Positions 53,038 through 63,403 are shown, counted from the first letter of the stretch. The stretch: 64,000 nt of DNA from Corynebacterium alimapuense (GCF_003716585.1 NZ_PTJO01000005.1:310001-374000), one strand, 5' to 3'. Numbers and translations are program-made. Notes: generated by a model not told the origin, from the letters alone.

Positions 53038-55236
53038 ATGACTCAGACTGAGTCCAGGGACACCACCGAGCGCATTGAGATCGCAGGCCTTCAGGTTGCC
53101 AAGGTCCTGCATGACTTCCTCGCCGAGGATGTTCTTCCCGCGGTAGGGGTCAGCGCCGACGACTTCTGGCCAGGATTCGCTGAGCTCGTCAAGGATTTCA
53201 CGCCCCGCAACAAGGAACTGCTGGCTCGTCGCGATGAGCTCCAAGCCAAAATGGATGAGCATTTCCAAGCAAACTCTGGCCAACCCGACCCCGCTGAGCT
53301 AGAGGCTTTCCTCCGTGAAATCGGCTATTTGGTCGATGCTCCCGAGGACGGCGAAATCCGCACTCGCGGCATTGATGATGAAATCGCGACCATGGCCGGC
53401 CCGCAGCTAGTCGTCCCGATTCTCAACGCTCGCTTTGCATTGAATGCTGCGAACGCACGCTGGGGATCACTCTATGATGCCCTCTACGGCACCAACGCCA
53501 TCTCCGATGAGGGTGGCGCCGAGAAGGGCCGCGGATACAACCCTGCCCGCGGCCGCAAGGTCATTGATTGGGGCCGTGAATTCCTCGATGCCGCCGTCCC
53601 GTTGAAGGGCGCCTCCCACGCTGACGTCGATCGTTACTCCATCACCGATGGATACCTCGCCGCACACATCTCAGGCTCCGAGTACCGGTTGGAAGACAAG
53701 AGCGCCTACCGCGGCTTCTCCGGCGTCTTCGGTGATCCGGAGTCCATCCTGCTGCGCAACAACGGCCTGCACATTGAGCTCAAGATCGATCCGACCACCC
53801 CGGTGGGCAAGGATGACAAGGCCGGTATCACTGATATCGTCCTCGAATCTGCGATCTCCACCATCATGGACTTCGAAGACTCTGTCACCGCTGTCGACGG
53901 CGAGGACAAAACCCTCGGATACCGTAACTGGTTCGGACTCAACACCGGTTCGCTGAAAGAAGAAGTCGCCAAGGGCGACCGGACCATCACTCGTGCGCTG
54001 AATCCAGACCGAGAGTTCATCGGCCGTACCGGCACCGATATCCGTCTCCACGGCCGTTCTCTGCTGTTTGTCCGCAATGTTGGACACCTCATGCAGAACC
54101 CGGCCATCTTGGTCGACGGCGAGGAGATCTTCGAAGGTCTCATGGATGCAGTCATCACGACCATCTGCGCTATCCCAGGCCTGGATGTCCGTAACCCACT
54201 GCGTAACTCCCGCACCGGCTCCATCTACATCGTCAAGCCCAAGCAGCACGGCCCCGACGAAGTTGCTTTCACCAATGACCTATTCGCCCGCGTTGAGGAT
54301 CTGCTCAGCCTGCCGCGTTACACCCTCAAGGTCGGCGTCATGGATGAGGAGCGTCGCACCTCGGTCAACCTCGACTCCTGCATCATGAACGTCGCTGACC
54401 GGTTGGCCTTCATCAACACCGGCTTCCTTGACCGCACCGGCGATGAGATCCACACCTCCATGCAGGCTGGCGCTATGGTCCGCAAGGCTGCCATGCAGAC
54501 CGCACCGTGGAAGCAAGCCTACGAAGATGCCAACGTCGACGCTGGTCTGGCACGTGGCTTGTCCGGTAAGTCTCAGATCGGCAAGGGCATGTGGGCCATG
54601 ACTGAGCTGATGGGCGAAATGCTTGAAGCCAAGATCGCTCAGCCCCGCGAAGGTGCAAACACCGCATGGGTCCCCTCCCCGACCGGCGCTACTTTGCACG
54701 CCACTCACTACCACCGTGTCGACGTCTTCGCTGTCCAAGAAGAGCTCAAGGCTGCAGGTCGCCGCGACACCTTCTCTCGCCTGCTGACCGTCCCGGTCTC
54801 CCCGTCCACCGAGTGGTCGGACGAAGAGAAGAAGGAAGAGCTCGACAACAACTGCCAGTCCATCTTGGGCTATGTTGTTCGCTGGGTTGAGCAGGGTGTT
54901 GGTTGCTCCAAGGTCCCCGACATCCACGATGTCGCCTTGATGGAAGACCGCGCTACACTGCGTATTTCCTCCCAGTTGCTGTGCAACTGGTTGGTTCACG
55001 GTGTCGTTTCCGAAGAGCAGGTCATCGAGTCCCTCGAACGAATGGCATCAGTCGTCGACCGCCAGAACGAGGGCGATCCGACCTACTTGCCGATGGCCGA
55101 TGATTTCGACTACTCCATCGCTTTCCAGGCTGCCAAGGAATTGATCTTCAATGGCACCAAGTCCCCCTCCGGCTACACCGAGCCGATCTTGCACGCCAAG
55201 CGTCGCGAGTTCAAGCTGCGCCAGGGCATCAAGTAA
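53038..55236 (+). CDS. aceB: Malate synthase G
   Basis: 732 residues, the G-isoform length. AAGGAG 7 bases before the ATG. Conserved: [20 protein letters not shown], the Mg/glyoxylate region [15 protein letters not shown], and [21 protein letters not shown]. The C-terminal region with the catalytic Asp ([21 protein letters not shown]) is intact. Condenses glyoxylate and acetyl-CoA to malate, completing the shunt begun by aceA. Followed by its own terminator. Confidence 0.97.
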   Translation: MTQTESRDTTERIEIAGLQVAKVLHDFLAEDVLPAVGVSADDFWPGFAELVKDFTPRNKELLARRDELQAKMDEHFQANSGQPDPAELEAFLREIGYLVDAPEDGEIRTRGIDDEIATMAGPQLVVPILNARFALNAANARWGSLYDALYGTNAISDEGGAEKGRGYNPARGRKVIDWGREFLDAAVPLKGASHADVDRYSITDGYLAAHISGSEYRLEDKSAYRGFSGVFGDPESILLRNNGLHIELKIDPTTPVGKDDKAGITDIVLESAISTIMDFEDSVTAVDGEDKTLGYRNWFGLNTGSLKEEVAKGDRTITRALNPDREFIGRTGTDIRLHGRSLLFVRNVGHLMQNPAILVDGEEIFEGLMDAVITTICAIPGLDVRNPLRNSRTGSIYIVKPKQHGPDEVAFTNDLFARVEDLLSLPRYTLKVGVMDEERRTSVNLDSCIMNVADRLAFINTGFLDRTGDEIHTSMQAGAMVRKAAMQTAPWKQAYEDANVDAGLARGLSGKSQIGKGMWAMTELMGEMLEAKIAQPREGANTAWVPSPTGATLHATHYHRVDVFAVQEELKAAGRRDTFSRLLTVPVSPSTEWSDEEKKEELDNNCQSILGYVVRWVEQGVGCSKVPDIHDVALMEDRATLRISSQLLCNWLVHGVVSEEQVIESLERMASVVDRQNEGDPTYLPMADDFDYSIAFQAAKELIFNGTKSPSGYTEPILHAKRREFKLRQGIK

Positions 55237-55272
55237 GGCGTAAATCCTCACAGATTTACTAGGTTATTAAGT

Positions 55273-55313
55273 AGCCCCGTCCACCTTTAATAGGTGGTCG
55301 GGGCTTGCTTTTT
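55273..55313 (+). terminator. aceB terminator
   Basis: AGCCCCG(T)CCACC pairs with GGTGG(T)CGGGGCT across 55273-55304, followed by TGCTTTTT to 55313. A classic rho-independent terminator. Confidence 0.92.
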
Positions 55314-55490
55314 GCCTCCGGTATCTTCGCAAACATCGCAAAGCCAGTACCCCCACCGATCCACCACGTCAGCCGGCGATCAATTGACCCGATTATTTTC
55401 ATCCACAACATAGTGCTTTAACCACGCCCTGACGGTTTCAACCTCTATCTCAATAGCAACGAGTTGGCCCGCGGTACTACCCTTGGGTCC

Positions 55491-56597
55491 ATGGATTTCC
55501 CCGCCCCAAGAAATTTGTCCGACCTCATCTCTGATGGAGCACTTACCCAAGCAGGTGTTGACGCCGCTTGGCTCGCTGACATTGGTGAGATCTCCGGGGT
55601 GGAATTTAGCGGTGAGCAAGTCCGCGTACACCGATCAGGAAAAGACCCACTGGATCTACCAGGCCGGTTGGTGGCCACGATCCAGAATCAGGAATGGACC
55701 TGGGAACAGGACTTCCCGCAACTGGAGCTTCCAGAACTCCATAATGGTGTTCCCGCCAGCGACGCCCTCATTGCGGCTGCCCGCACTCTCAATGGGAATG
55801 TCCCTATTCTATTGGCTCCTACCGAGAACCTCACCCGGGCCATCGCTGTCGGATTCCATCCGGCTCCAGGACCGACGCGCCCAGCCCTGATCGCGGGCTT
55901 AGCTGCGGTGGTTAACACCAAAAATGGCCACCTTGATATTCACCGCGCGTTGATGGGTTTCGCCGCTGCACGAGGCCTGGGTATCCGCAACGAAGGTGAT
56001 GTGCTGACTCTTTCCGATGGCACCGAAGTCACGTTGGCGGGTTCTCGAGTCATTGATGTCGCTGGGGGTCTCTCGCTCGCGGATGTTCGGGCCGACGCGC
56101 GATTCTTCTCCGCTGAGCACCAGCTCTTCTACGAAGGACGCTGGCCCAACGCTGAGCTCAAAGTCGATCTCAACCGCGGCAAAGCACTGGTAGATCAGCG
56201 TCTGCAGGCTAAGGCCATCGTCATCGCCACGATCACTGATCAAGAGTGGACATGGGCTTGGGCCGATCCTCATCTACCACCAAATGAGAGTGCCAATCTT
56301 CGTCAATTCGGCCTCGACCATGGAATTCCGGCTCTGTTCCAAGAGCAGTGTCCGCTTCCCGAAGCACTGAAACTAGATCTCACGGATGCGGCTAAACCGA
56401 TACTTGGCATGTGGACTCATGGGTACTGCCCGCTCAACGCGTACACCACCGCGGTAGTGCTTCTCGACGCCCCGGAGCTGCACCTTCCCGCTCCCACCGA
56501 GGCTGCGGTGGCAGCCACGTGGCAAGCGCCGATTGACCCCGAGCTAGATCTTGACCGAGCACAGAGCGCTTACCGAGCTCATCGTCAGATCAGCTGA
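55491..56597 (+). CDS. Protein with duplicated WTW domain, DUF6882-like
   Basis: 368 residues from ATG 55491 (MDFPAPRNLSDLISDG). No membrane segment. It has two related segments: LVATIQNQEWTWEQDFPQLE near residue 70 and VIATITDQEWTWAWADPHLP near residue 250, each followed by a helix and a small-residue-rich stretch, so the protein looks like an internal duplication of about 180 residues. The pattern resembles DUF6882 proteins, of unknown function. Convergent with the enoyl-CoA hydratase-like gene with an 8-base overlap. Confidence 0.72.
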   Translation: MDFPAPRNLSDLISDGALTQAGVDAAWLADIGEISGVEFSGEQVRVHRSGKDPLDLPGRLVATIQNQEWTWEQDFPQLELPELHNGVPASDALIAAARTLNGNVPILLAPTENLTRAIAVGFHPAPGPTRPALIAGLAAVVNTKNGHLDIHRALMGFAAARGLGIRNEGDVLTLSDGTEVTLAGSRVIDVAGGLSLADVRADARFFSAEHQLFYEGRWPNAELKVDLNRGKALVDQRLQAKAIVIATITDQEWTWAWADPHLPPNESANLRQFGLDHGIPALFQEQCPLPEALKLDLTDAAKPILGMWTHGYCPLNAYTTAVVLLDAPELHLPAPTEAAVAATWQAPIDPELDLDRAQSAYRAHRQIS

Positions 56598-57609
56598 GCA
56601 CCTGGCGGAAAAACTCCGCGTCTTGAGCTGGACGAAAGTGCGGGTCGCGGGTTTTATCCACCAACACGGCACGAACGCCTTCCACGAAGTCCGGATGACG
56701 GCGTACTAGTTCGCCCAAACGCCGTTCATTATCGAGGCCTGCACGGAGGTCTTTGGCTTGGCGGTTAGCAGCAAAGAGCTCTGCGGTGGCAATTACCGCC
56801 GAGGGCGAGGAGGCTGACATCAGTTCTTGAACTAGCTCGCGGAACTCATGGTTGGGGTGCGTTGCCAGTGCGGCGTCGATACGCTCCCATGAGGAGCCAT
56901 CGAAGGTGGCATTAATGTCTTTTGCTAACTCTGCAAGCCGAGATTGGCTCTGGGAATCGAGGGCATATTCGACAATCGCGGCCTCAATCCCCTCCGCGAT
57001 GACAGACTCGGCGAACCCAGCTGCATCCGAAACCATATGGGTGGCCGCCCCAGTGTGAATGAGGTCTGCTGGGGTCAAACGGTAGCCGGTGAGTCCAATG
57101 AATGCGCCGATGGCCGGGTTAGCGCCCGGAAGCCGTTGTAAGAGATAAGACATACCAACATCAGTGATATAACCGATCGCCATCTCTGGCATCGAAAGCC
57201 AGGCTTTGTCCGTGATTATTCGATGTGAGCCATGGAGAGAAATTCCTGATCCTCCGCCCATGACGATGCCATCGATCAACGCGATATAGGGTTTCGGAAA
57301 GTTCGAGATGACATGGTTGAGGTCATATTCTTCGGCGAAAAAAGCGTCAATATCGGCTTGTTGCCCGTTGATAATTCCTTCACGAGCGAAACGCACGTCG
57401 CCGCCGGAGCAAAATGCTTTCGGAGAATGAGAAACGATCAAGACTTGAGTGATGCGATCATCAGCTACCCAGCTTTCGAGGGCTTCAGCGATAATCGTGA
57501 TCATGTCATGATTGAGGCTGTTGAGAGCCTTCGGGCGGTTAAGCTCCAGCACGCCGGTAGTCTGGCGAATGGACACCAGCACGGGCGCGTCAGTCGTCGG
57601 TGTAATCAT
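56590..57609 (-). CDS. Enoyl-CoA hydratase/isomerase family, 3-hydroxyisobutyryl-CoA hydrolase-like
   Basis: 339 residues from ATG 57609 (GTG 57615 possible). Crotonase core: GVLELNRPKALNSLNHDMI, KAFCSGGDVRFAREG, FPKPYIALIDGIVMGGGSGIS (oxyanion hole) and the extended C-terminus with EGVRAVLVDKTRDPHF typical of 3-hydroxyisobutyryl-CoA hydrolases in valine breakdown. No other valine-degradation gene is adjacent. Divergent from the HAD phosphatase with about 30 bases between starts. Confidence 0.88.
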   Translation of the reverse strand: MITPTTDAPVLVSIRQTTGVLELNRPKALNSLNHDMITIIAEALESWVADDRITQVLIVSHSPKAFCSGGDVRFAREGIINGQQADIDAFFAEEYDLNHVISNFPKPYIALIDGIVMGGGSGISLHGSHRIITDKAWLSMPEMAIGYITDVGMSYLLQRLPGANPAIGAFIGLTGYRLTPADLIHTGAATHMVSDAAGFAESVIAEGIEAAIVEYALDSQSQSRLAELAKDINATFDGSSWERIDAALATHPNHEFRELVQELMSASSPSAVIATAELFAANRQAKDLRAGLDNERRLGELVRRHPDFVEGVRAVLVDKTRDPHFRPAQDAEFFRQVLS

Positions 57610-57641
57610 GCTCACAAGTCTACGGAGGAAAACAACACCTG

Positions 57642-58427
57642 ATGGAACATCGCCTCATCGCCCTGGATATGGACGGCACGTTACTTGATGGACAGGGAGC
57701 TATCCCAGAGGGTTTTTGGGACGTTCTATCCGAAGCCACTTCTCGGGGAATCACGATCGCACCGGCCTCGGGTCGACAATTGGCCACCTTGCGTTCTATG
57801 TTCAGCGGACAGCTTGACCCAGGTACTTATATTGCTGAAAACGGCACGTGCGTCTTTCACAACGGATCGGTGGTTTCCACCACTGAGCTAGATCCACTGG
57901 CAGTCCATGCCATCATTGATTCCGCTGATGAGTTTGATCTAGTCATCTGTACCCCCGAGATGGCCTATATCCAGCCAGAGCTAGGCCCCGAAACCCGCGC
58001 AGAAATCGACAAATACTACTTCTCCACTACGGAAGTCTCCGACTTACATGAGGTGGCCGAGCAAGGGGTCATCAAGGTAGCTGCTTTCACCAATCAGGAT
58101 GCTGAAGCGATCATCTATCCGGTGATTAAAGCTGCTGCGCCTGATGAAAATGTCGTGGTCTCTGGCGCACATTGGGTAGATGTGATGAGCCCGAACGCAG
58201 GCAAGGGACGCGCGTTACTCGCTCTAGCAGACACTCTTGGTATCCCGCAGGCACAAACCCTCGCCTTCGGCGATTATCTCAACGATCTGGAGCTGCTAGA
58301 AACAGCTGGTACAGCCTATGCCATGGCCAATGCCCACCCCAAGATCAAGGCCATCGCCGACCACATCGCCCCTGCGAACACCGAATACGGCGTGGTCACG
58401 GTATTGAAGGAACTGCTGGCAGACTAG
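57642..58427 (+). CDS. HAD superfamily phosphatase (Cof type)
   Basis: 261 residues. Motif I IALDMDGTLLDGQG, motif II region ITIAPASGRQLATLRSMF, motif III lysine near AAFTNQDAEA and motif IV LAFGDYLNDLELLETAG. The cap is of the Cof type II. Such enzymes dephosphorylate sugar phosphates, FMN or PLP; substrate unknown. GGAGG lies about 10 bases before the ATG. Its stop overlaps the stop of the DUF1648 gene by 4 bases. Confidence 0.9.
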   Translation: MEHRLIALDMDGTLLDGQGAIPEGFWDVLSEATSRGITIAPASGRQLATLRSMFSGQLDPGTYIAENGTCVFHNGSVVSTTELDPLAVHAIIDSADEFDLVICTPEMAYIQPELGPETRAEIDKYYFSTTEVSDLHEVAEQGVIKVAAFTNQDAEAIIYPVIKAAAPDENVVVSGAHWVDVMSPNAGKGRALLALADTLGIPQAQTLAFGDYLNDLELLETAGTAYAMANAHPKIKAIADHIAPANTEYGVVTVLKELLAD

Positions 58428-59146
58428 CTGGCCCAGATTGCCAAGCCGACAGTCAGCAGCATGGGAGCAAGGATCGCTGCGAGGATCCACCATGCTGCTG
58501 GCTTGGCAAAGTTGAAGGTGAGGTTGGCTCCGGAGAGCTGGTCGACTAGGACCCGCTCATCATCTGGGTTGAAATAGAACATTCCCCAGCGGAGCCGCTC
58601 ATGATCATTGGCTGGTGGGTACTGCTCATCTAGCTGGCGATTAATGCGTGCGATAGCTCCGAACAAGCCGATACAGCTCAATGCGATAGCGATCAGCATC
58701 CACCAGATGCTGAAAGAAAAATCCCCGAAGGCCCCATAGCTTTGGTGGATTCCTAGGGAGATGACCACCAAGATCGTGATCATAAACCACGCCAAGGGAC
58801 GTTGAATCGCTTGAAAAAGTGCCAGCGTGCGCTTCTGTTGCGAATTGTCTTGGCCTGGAAAATCTCCCTGCGCAATACTCTTTGCCTGTTGGCTGACCAG
58901 CGCCGAGCTACCTATTCCCGTGGCCATGAGGATCACCGGACCGAGCAGTTGAACAGTCAAAAAACTCGGCAGTGATTTAGCTGTAAAATCATCACCTTCA
59001 CCTGCCGCATTAAAATGCACTGGCAGCGGGTCTGGAAGCTGATCGAAATAGGTCAGGGAAAACGCAGTGGAGATCGCGATAAAAATGAGTCCGGCGGAGT
59101 ACACCGCCCACGGAACTGGGGCAGTGCTCTCCACCGGGGAACTCAT
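58424..59146 (-). CDS. DUF1648/DUF5808 membrane protein
   Basis: 240 residues with about five membrane segments. The DUF1648 signature TYFDQLPDPLPVHFNAAGEGD follows the first segment, and RLRWGMFYFNPDDERVLVDQ is the DUF5808-type motif before the last segment (WWILAAILAPMLLTVGLAIW). Family members are often linked to sporulation-like regulators or unknown envelope functions. Starts 7 bases after the ppk2 stop, on the same strand, so an operon is likely. Confidence 0.82.
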   Translation of the reverse strand: MSSPVESTAPVPWAVYSAGLIFIAISTAFSLTYFDQLPDPLPVHFNAAGEGDDFTAKSLPSFLTVQLLGPVILMATGIGSSALVSQQAKSIAQGDFPGQDNSQQKRTLALFQAIQRPLAWFMITILVVISLGIHQSYGAFGDFSFSIWWMLIAIALSCIGLFGAIARINRQLDEQYPPANDHERLRWGMFYFNPDDERVLVDQLSGANLTFNFAKPAAWWILAAILAPMLLTVGLAIWAS

Positions 59147-59152
59147 TGAGCG

Positions 59153-60043
59153 CTACTTCTTGTCTTTCTTACTCTTCTTGCTTTTCTTCTTGCCTTCTTG
59201 GCGGTCGCGCTCAAGCTTCGCGGCAACATCCGGAACATAGCGGAACTCATCGCGCGGGGGGCGCTGGTAGTTTCCGGAGGGACCTGGACGATCAACGATC
59301 TCGGGCAAGGGGCGCTCGATCTTCTCATAAGGAATGGTCGAGAGCAGGTGCGCAATGACGTTGATACGCGAACGCTTCTTGTCTTCGCTTTCCACGGTGA
59401 ACCACGGTGCGGAGGGAATATCGGTGTGGATAAACATCTCATCCTTAGCGCGGGAGTACTCCTCCCACCGGGTGATCGACTGCAGATCCATCGGTGAGAG
59501 CTTCCAGCGACGCAACGGATCTTCCAACCGGGATTGGAAGCGTGCAGCCTGCTCCTCATCGGAGACTGAGAACCAGTATTTACGGATCATGATCCCGTCT
59601 TCGACAAGCATGCGTTCAAAGATCGGAGCCTGGTGTAGGAAGCGGCGGTACTCCTGGGAGGAGCAAAAGCCCATCACGCGCTCAACGCCAGCGCGGTTGT
59701 ACCAGGAGCGGTCAAAGATGACGATCTCACCAGCGGTGGGCAGCTTTTCCACATAGCGCTGGAAGTACCACTGGCCCTGCTCCCGAGAGTTCGGGGCCGG
59801 CAGGGCTTCAATACGTGCACTGCGCGGGTTCAGGTACTGAGTGATCCGCTTGATAGCGGAGCCCTTTCCCGCAGCGTCGCGGCCTTCCATGATGATGACC
59901 ACACGTGCACCGGTTTCAACGACCCACTGCTGAAGGTCAACCAGCTCAGCCTGCAGGCGCTTGAGTTCTTTTTCATAGGCTTGCCGGTTGAGTTTAGCTG
60001 GCGAAGGAGTCTTATCTTTGTCCGCTTTGTCCTTTTTTCCCAT
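59153..60043 (-). CDS. ppk2: Polyphosphate kinase 2
   Basis: 296 residues. Walker A VIIMEGRDAAGKGSAIKRIT, then EQGQWYFQRYVEKLPTAGE, the Walker B region IVIFDRSWYNRAGVERVMGF and lid residues in PLRRWKLSPMDLQS. Class I PPK2 length with a Lys-rich C-terminal tail (KKKSKKSKKDKK). Uses polyphosphate to phosphorylate GDP or ADP, or the reverse. Complements the ppx gene at 22.5 kb in polyphosphate turnover. Confidence 0.93.
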   Translation of the reverse strand: MGKKDKADKDKTPSPAKLNRQAYEKELKRLQAELVDLQQWVVETGARVVIIMEGRDAAGKGSAIKRITQYLNPRSARIEALPAPNSREQGQWYFQRYVEKLPTAGEIVIFDRSWYNRAGVERVMGFCSSQEYRRFLHQAPIFERMLVEDGIMIRKYWFSVSDEEQAARFQSRLEDPLRRWKLSPMDLQSITRWEEYSRAKDEMFIHTDIPSAPWFTVESEDKKRSRINVIAHLLSTIPYEKIERPLPEIVDRPGPSGNYQRPPRDEFRYVPDVAAKLERDRQEGKKKSKKSKKDKK

Positions 60044-60065
60044 GTCAAAGAGCCTACCGTTAGAA

Positions 60066-60389
60066 CTAGTCGACGCTGAACTCAGCCATGCGGTCCCACC
60101 CAGTTTTACCCGGAATCACAGTGTTGATGATCTGTGGAGTCTCTTTCAGTATGGCTGGGAACATTTCCGTGGCCTTCTGGAAATGGGCCGAACCCACATG
60201 AGCCTCAGCAGCATCATCGTCGAAGGCTTCAATGAGAAGGTATTCATTCGGATCATCTGTGTTTCGGAACCAATCAAAGAAAATACAGCCAGGTTCCGCG
60301 CGTGTGGCCTCAGTAAACTCTGACACGGTCACGCGGAAGTTCTCAACGTACTCGGGAAGTGGACGGAATCGGACATTAATGAGGATCAT
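60066..60389 (-). CDS. Antibiotic biosynthesis monooxygenase (YgiN-like) family protein
   Basis: 107 residues. ABM ferredoxin-like domain: LINVRFRPLPEYVENFRVTV, EATRAEPGCIFFDWFRN, NEYLLIEAFDDDAAEAHVGS and HFQKATEMFPAILKE. Members are cofactor-free quinol monooxygenases or bind heme; the exact role cannot be assigned. Lies between ppk2 and gabR on the same strand. Confidence 0.85.
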   Translation of the reverse strand: MILINVRFRPLPEYVENFRVTVSEFTEATRAEPGCIFFDWFRNTDDPNEYLLIEAFDDDAAEAHVGSAHFQKATEMFPAILKETPQIINTVIPGKTGWDRMAEFSVD

Positions 60390-60398
60390 GACTCAATT

Positions 60399-61946
60399 CT
60401 AACGGTGCTGGGCAGAATCTCGCCAGGTTCGAGATTCACCCAGTGACAATAGGAGTAGCTCTGCACAAGCCACGGGATCCGAAAGATCGACTTCACAGAT
60501 CCGCTCAGCGGTGGCTAAGCGGCTGCGGACCGTATGTCGATGGATACCAAGCCGATCTGCAGTGGTCGAGATCTTGCCGCCTGAACGCAAATAGATATCG
60601 AGAGTCTGTGCAAGAACGACACCAGATTCTTGGTCATAATCAAAAAGTCGCTGATAGGTCTCATTGAAACGCGTAGCCAATGCGCCCCGGACCGCTGTGT
60701 CATCGAGCCAACGTAGAGTACGAGATTCGGGACCCGCATGTTGTCCAGGTTGGAGAGTCTCTGCGACCGCAGCTAGGTCTTCGACGATGCGCATACGGAG
60801 ATCCTGCCAACGCACAGGATTACCGAGGGAGATTCTGGTGTGTTCGACTCCCTGTCCAAAGAGGGAGATAATCTCTGGCACTGATCTGGAACCCCGAAAG
60901 AGCATCAGAGCGGAATTGTCTCCTAGGCTCAGCGCGAACATCTGTCGGCCATCATCCGCCAAGTGATGATCTAGCAGCATATTTGCCCGATTAAAGCTGC
61001 GGCTATTATCAGCGCTGACTACTACTGGGCGTACCCGTCCGGCAGAATCACTGGCCGTGGCGAACACATCAGCCATCGCCTGTTGACTATTGTCCGTTCC
61101 CAGTAACACGGACATGGCCAAAGTGTTGAGCTCACTGGTAGCACGCCTTAAGGAATCTGGCCGCTGCAAAATGATCGCAGCTAGGCCTGCACAATGCTTG
61201 ATCACGCTGCGCTCCGGCGATTCGAATGGCCGTGAGCCCACTGCCACGAGTAGGTGATAGCGCTCCCCTTCCCCGATCATGCGATGAATAAGAACGTATC
61301 TCCCAGCCATCCGGAAGGCAGAGCTTCGGCCTTTCTCTGCGATCGACTTTTCGACAATACCGGAGAGAAACGTTCGATCATCACCCTGAGAAATATGAGT
61401 AACAACTCGGCCATCATTGTCAGTGATCATGATCGACGCGCCAAGGTGCTCAGCCGTGGTGGCGACTAAATCACCAACGCCCCGGTCCACCGCAACTTGG
61501 TTCAGCACTTCCTGGACTTCGAGCAAACGCTGCTGACCACGGAGCCGACGCAGTGCTAGCTCCTCCTGTGCCACGGAGAGAATCGAAACAAATGGAGTCT
61601 CCCGGGGCACCTCGAACACTGAGAGTCCCTGATGGCGGGCGGCGTCGATTAGCCGGGGTGGAACCCGATCAACGATCATTCCCGTCCCGAATCCAATGGC
61701 GACTACTCCGGCGTCGCCGAGCCTGTGGACATAGTCTTCGATGGCGCCTGGCCGATAGTCCAATGCCACTCCGACGGTGAGGATAATCGCACCGGAATGA
61801 ACGAATTCGACCGTTTCTACCAGTTCACTGGGTTGAACTACCGAGAAGGAATCATATCCACGCAATAGCGGTCGCAGATTAAGGCTTCGTTGTCGGTAGA
61901 GCCACGTCAGGCTGAGCTCTTCGGCGGGTACAAATATCTCAGACAT
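60399..61946 (-). CDS. gabR: PucR-type regulator of GABA catabolism
   Basis: 515 residues from ATG 61946 (MSEIFVPAEELSLTWLY). N-terminal PucR ligand domain (SGAIILTVGVALDYRPGAIE), central GGDEF-like region, and the C-terminal HTH_30 in ISTTADRLGIHRHTVRSRLA. The gene is divergent from gabT, as with gabR (PucR type) of C. glutamicum, so it is probably the activator of gabT-gabD. A 15-bp palindrome overlaps its start codon, suggesting autoregulation. Confidence 0.88.
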   Translation of the reverse strand: MSEIFVPAEELSLTWLYRQRSLNLRPLLRGYDSFSVVQPSELVETVEFVHSGAIILTVGVALDYRPGAIEDYVHRLGDAGVVAIGFGTGMIVDRVPPRLIDAARHQGLSVFEVPRETPFVSILSVAQEELALRRLRGQQRLLEVQEVLNQVAVDRGVGDLVATTAEHLGASIMITDNDGRVVTHISQGDDRTFLSGIVEKSIAEKGRSSAFRMAGRYVLIHRMIGEGERYHLLVAVGSRPFESPERSVIKHCAGLAAIILQRPDSLRRATSELNTLAMSVLLGTDNSQQAMADVFATASDSAGRVRPVVVSADNSRSFNRANMLLDHHLADDGRQMFALSLGDNSALMLFRGSRSVPEIISLFGQGVEHTRISLGNPVRWQDLRMRIVEDLAAVAETLQPGQHAGPESRTLRWLDDTAVRGALATRFNETYQRLFDYDQESGVVLAQTLDIYLRSGGKISTTADRLGIHRHTVRSRLATAERICEVDLSDPVACAELLLLSLGESRTWRDSAQHR

Positions 61947-61959
61947 AGTTGGCAACTAT
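61945..61959. promoter_or_regulatory. Palindrome at the gabR start, candidate operator
   Basis: ATAGTTG-G-CAACTAT (61945-61959) is a perfect dyad overlapping the gabR ATG in the gabR-gabT intergenic region. Candidate GabR site; no functional data. Confidence 0.45.
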
Positions 61960-62074
61960 CCATTCTGGACAATTTTTAGGATTGCTTTCGCCACAGAGTA
62001 CATGGTCTGTGCTTCCATCCCAGCGCATACTCATCCTCAACAACAATCGATCCCCGAAAATAATTGAGGCTTCC

Positions 62075-63403
62075 ATGAAAGACCTGACCTACCGTCTCCC
62101 CCAGCGTCGTGAGCTCACCACCGCATTGCCCGGCCCTAAAAGCCGCGAGTTGAGCGCTCGACGAGAAGCAGCGGTCACCGCAGCCGTCTCCCCCGGACTG
62201 CCCGGCTGGGTAGTTGATGCTGATGGCGGCGTGCTACTCGACGCCGACGGCAACTCCTTCATCGACTTTGCCTCTGGCATCGCGGTGACCAGCGTTGGCG
62301 CATCCAACGCCAAGGTCGCCGAGGCAGTAGCCGAAGCTGCCAGTCATTTCACCCACACCAGCTTCATGGTCTCGCCTTATGAGTCTTATGTGGCAGTGGC
62401 CGAAAAACTCAACGAAATCACTCCCGGAGATCACGCCAAGAAATCAGTCCTTCTCAACTCCGGTGCCGAAGCGGTAGAAAATGCCGTGAAAATCGCGCGT
62501 TCCTATACCGGCAAGAACGCAGTGCTCGTTTTTGATAACTCTTACCACGGGCGAACCAACCTGACGATGGCCATGACCGCCAAGAATAAGCCCTATAAGA
62601 CCGGATTCGGCCCCTTGGCCAGCGAGGTCTACCGCGCGCCGATGTCCTACCCACTACGCGATGGGCTTTCCGGTGCAGAGGCCGCCGCCCGCTCCATCCG
62701 GGCCATTGAACAGCAGGTCGGCGCAGAAAACCTCGCCTGCCTGGTCATCGAACCGATCCAGGGCGAGGGTGGATTCATCGAACCAGCCGCAGGCTTCCTG
62801 CCCGCACTGAGCCAGTGGTGCACCGAGAACAACGTGGTTTTCGTCGCCGATGAGATCCAGGCAGGTCTCTGCCGCACCGGTTCCTGGTTTGCCTGCGATC
62901 AAGAAGGGGTTGTCCCCGACCTGGTCACCACTGCCAAGGGCATTGCTGGTGGCATGCCGTTGTCAGCGGTCACCGGCCGGTCCGAGATCATGGATGCCCC
63001 GGTAGTTGGCGGACTCGGAGGCACCTACGGTGGCAACCCCGTCGCCTGCGCCGCGGCAATTGCTGCCATCTCTGAGATGGAAGAACACGATCTCGCTGCT
63101 CGGGCGCTTGAGATCGAGGCCATTATCCGTGAGGTCTTCGAACCGCTCAACGGCCAGGACACAGTCGCAGAAATCCGTGGACGTGGAGCGATGGTTGCTC
63201 TTGAGCTGGTCGATGCCGAAGGCCACCCCAATGCTGCACTCACCGCTAAGGTCGCCGCCGAATGCAAGGCCCAGGGCATCTTGCTGTTGACCTGCGGCAT
63301 GGATGGAAACGTCATCCGCCTCTTGCCGCCGCTGGTGATCAGCGAAGAACTACTCCGCGATGGACTTAACGTCCTAGTCAAGTCCATTAACGCCAACTCC
63401 TAA
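62075..63403 (+). CDS. gabT: 4-aminobutyrate aminotransferase
   Basis: 442 residues from ATG 62075 (MKDLTYRLPQRREL) with GAGG 6 bases upstream; the frame is open to 61949 but that would overlap gabR. Class III aminotransferase: FIDFASGIAVTSVGASNAKV, LNSGAEAVENAVKIAR, VIEPIQGEGGFIEPAAGFLP and the PLP-lysine region LVTTAKGIAGGMPLSAVTG. Converts GABA and 2-oxoglutarate to succinate semialdehyde and Glu. gabD follows by 31 bases. Confidence 0.95.
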   Translation: MKDLTYRLPQRRELTTALPGPKSRELSARREAAVTAAVSPGLPGWVVDADGGVLLDADGNSFIDFASGIAVTSVGASNAKVAEAVAEAASHFTHTSFMVSPYESYVAVAEKLNEITPGDHAKKSVLLNSGAEAVENAVKIARSYTGKNAVLVFDNSYHGRTNLTMAMTAKNKPYKTGFGPLASEVYRAPMSYPLRDGLSGAEAAARSIRAIEQQVGAENLACLVIEPIQGEGGFIEPAAGFLPALSQWCTENNVVFVADEIQAGLCRTGSWFACDQEGVVPDLVTTAKGIAGGMPLSAVTGRSEIMDAPVVGGLGGTYGGNPVACAAAIAAISEMEEHDLAARALEIEAIIREVFEPLNGQDTVAEIRGRGAMVALELVDAEGHPNAALTAKVAAECKAQGILLLTCGMDGNVIRLLPPLVISEELLRDGLNVLVKSINANS

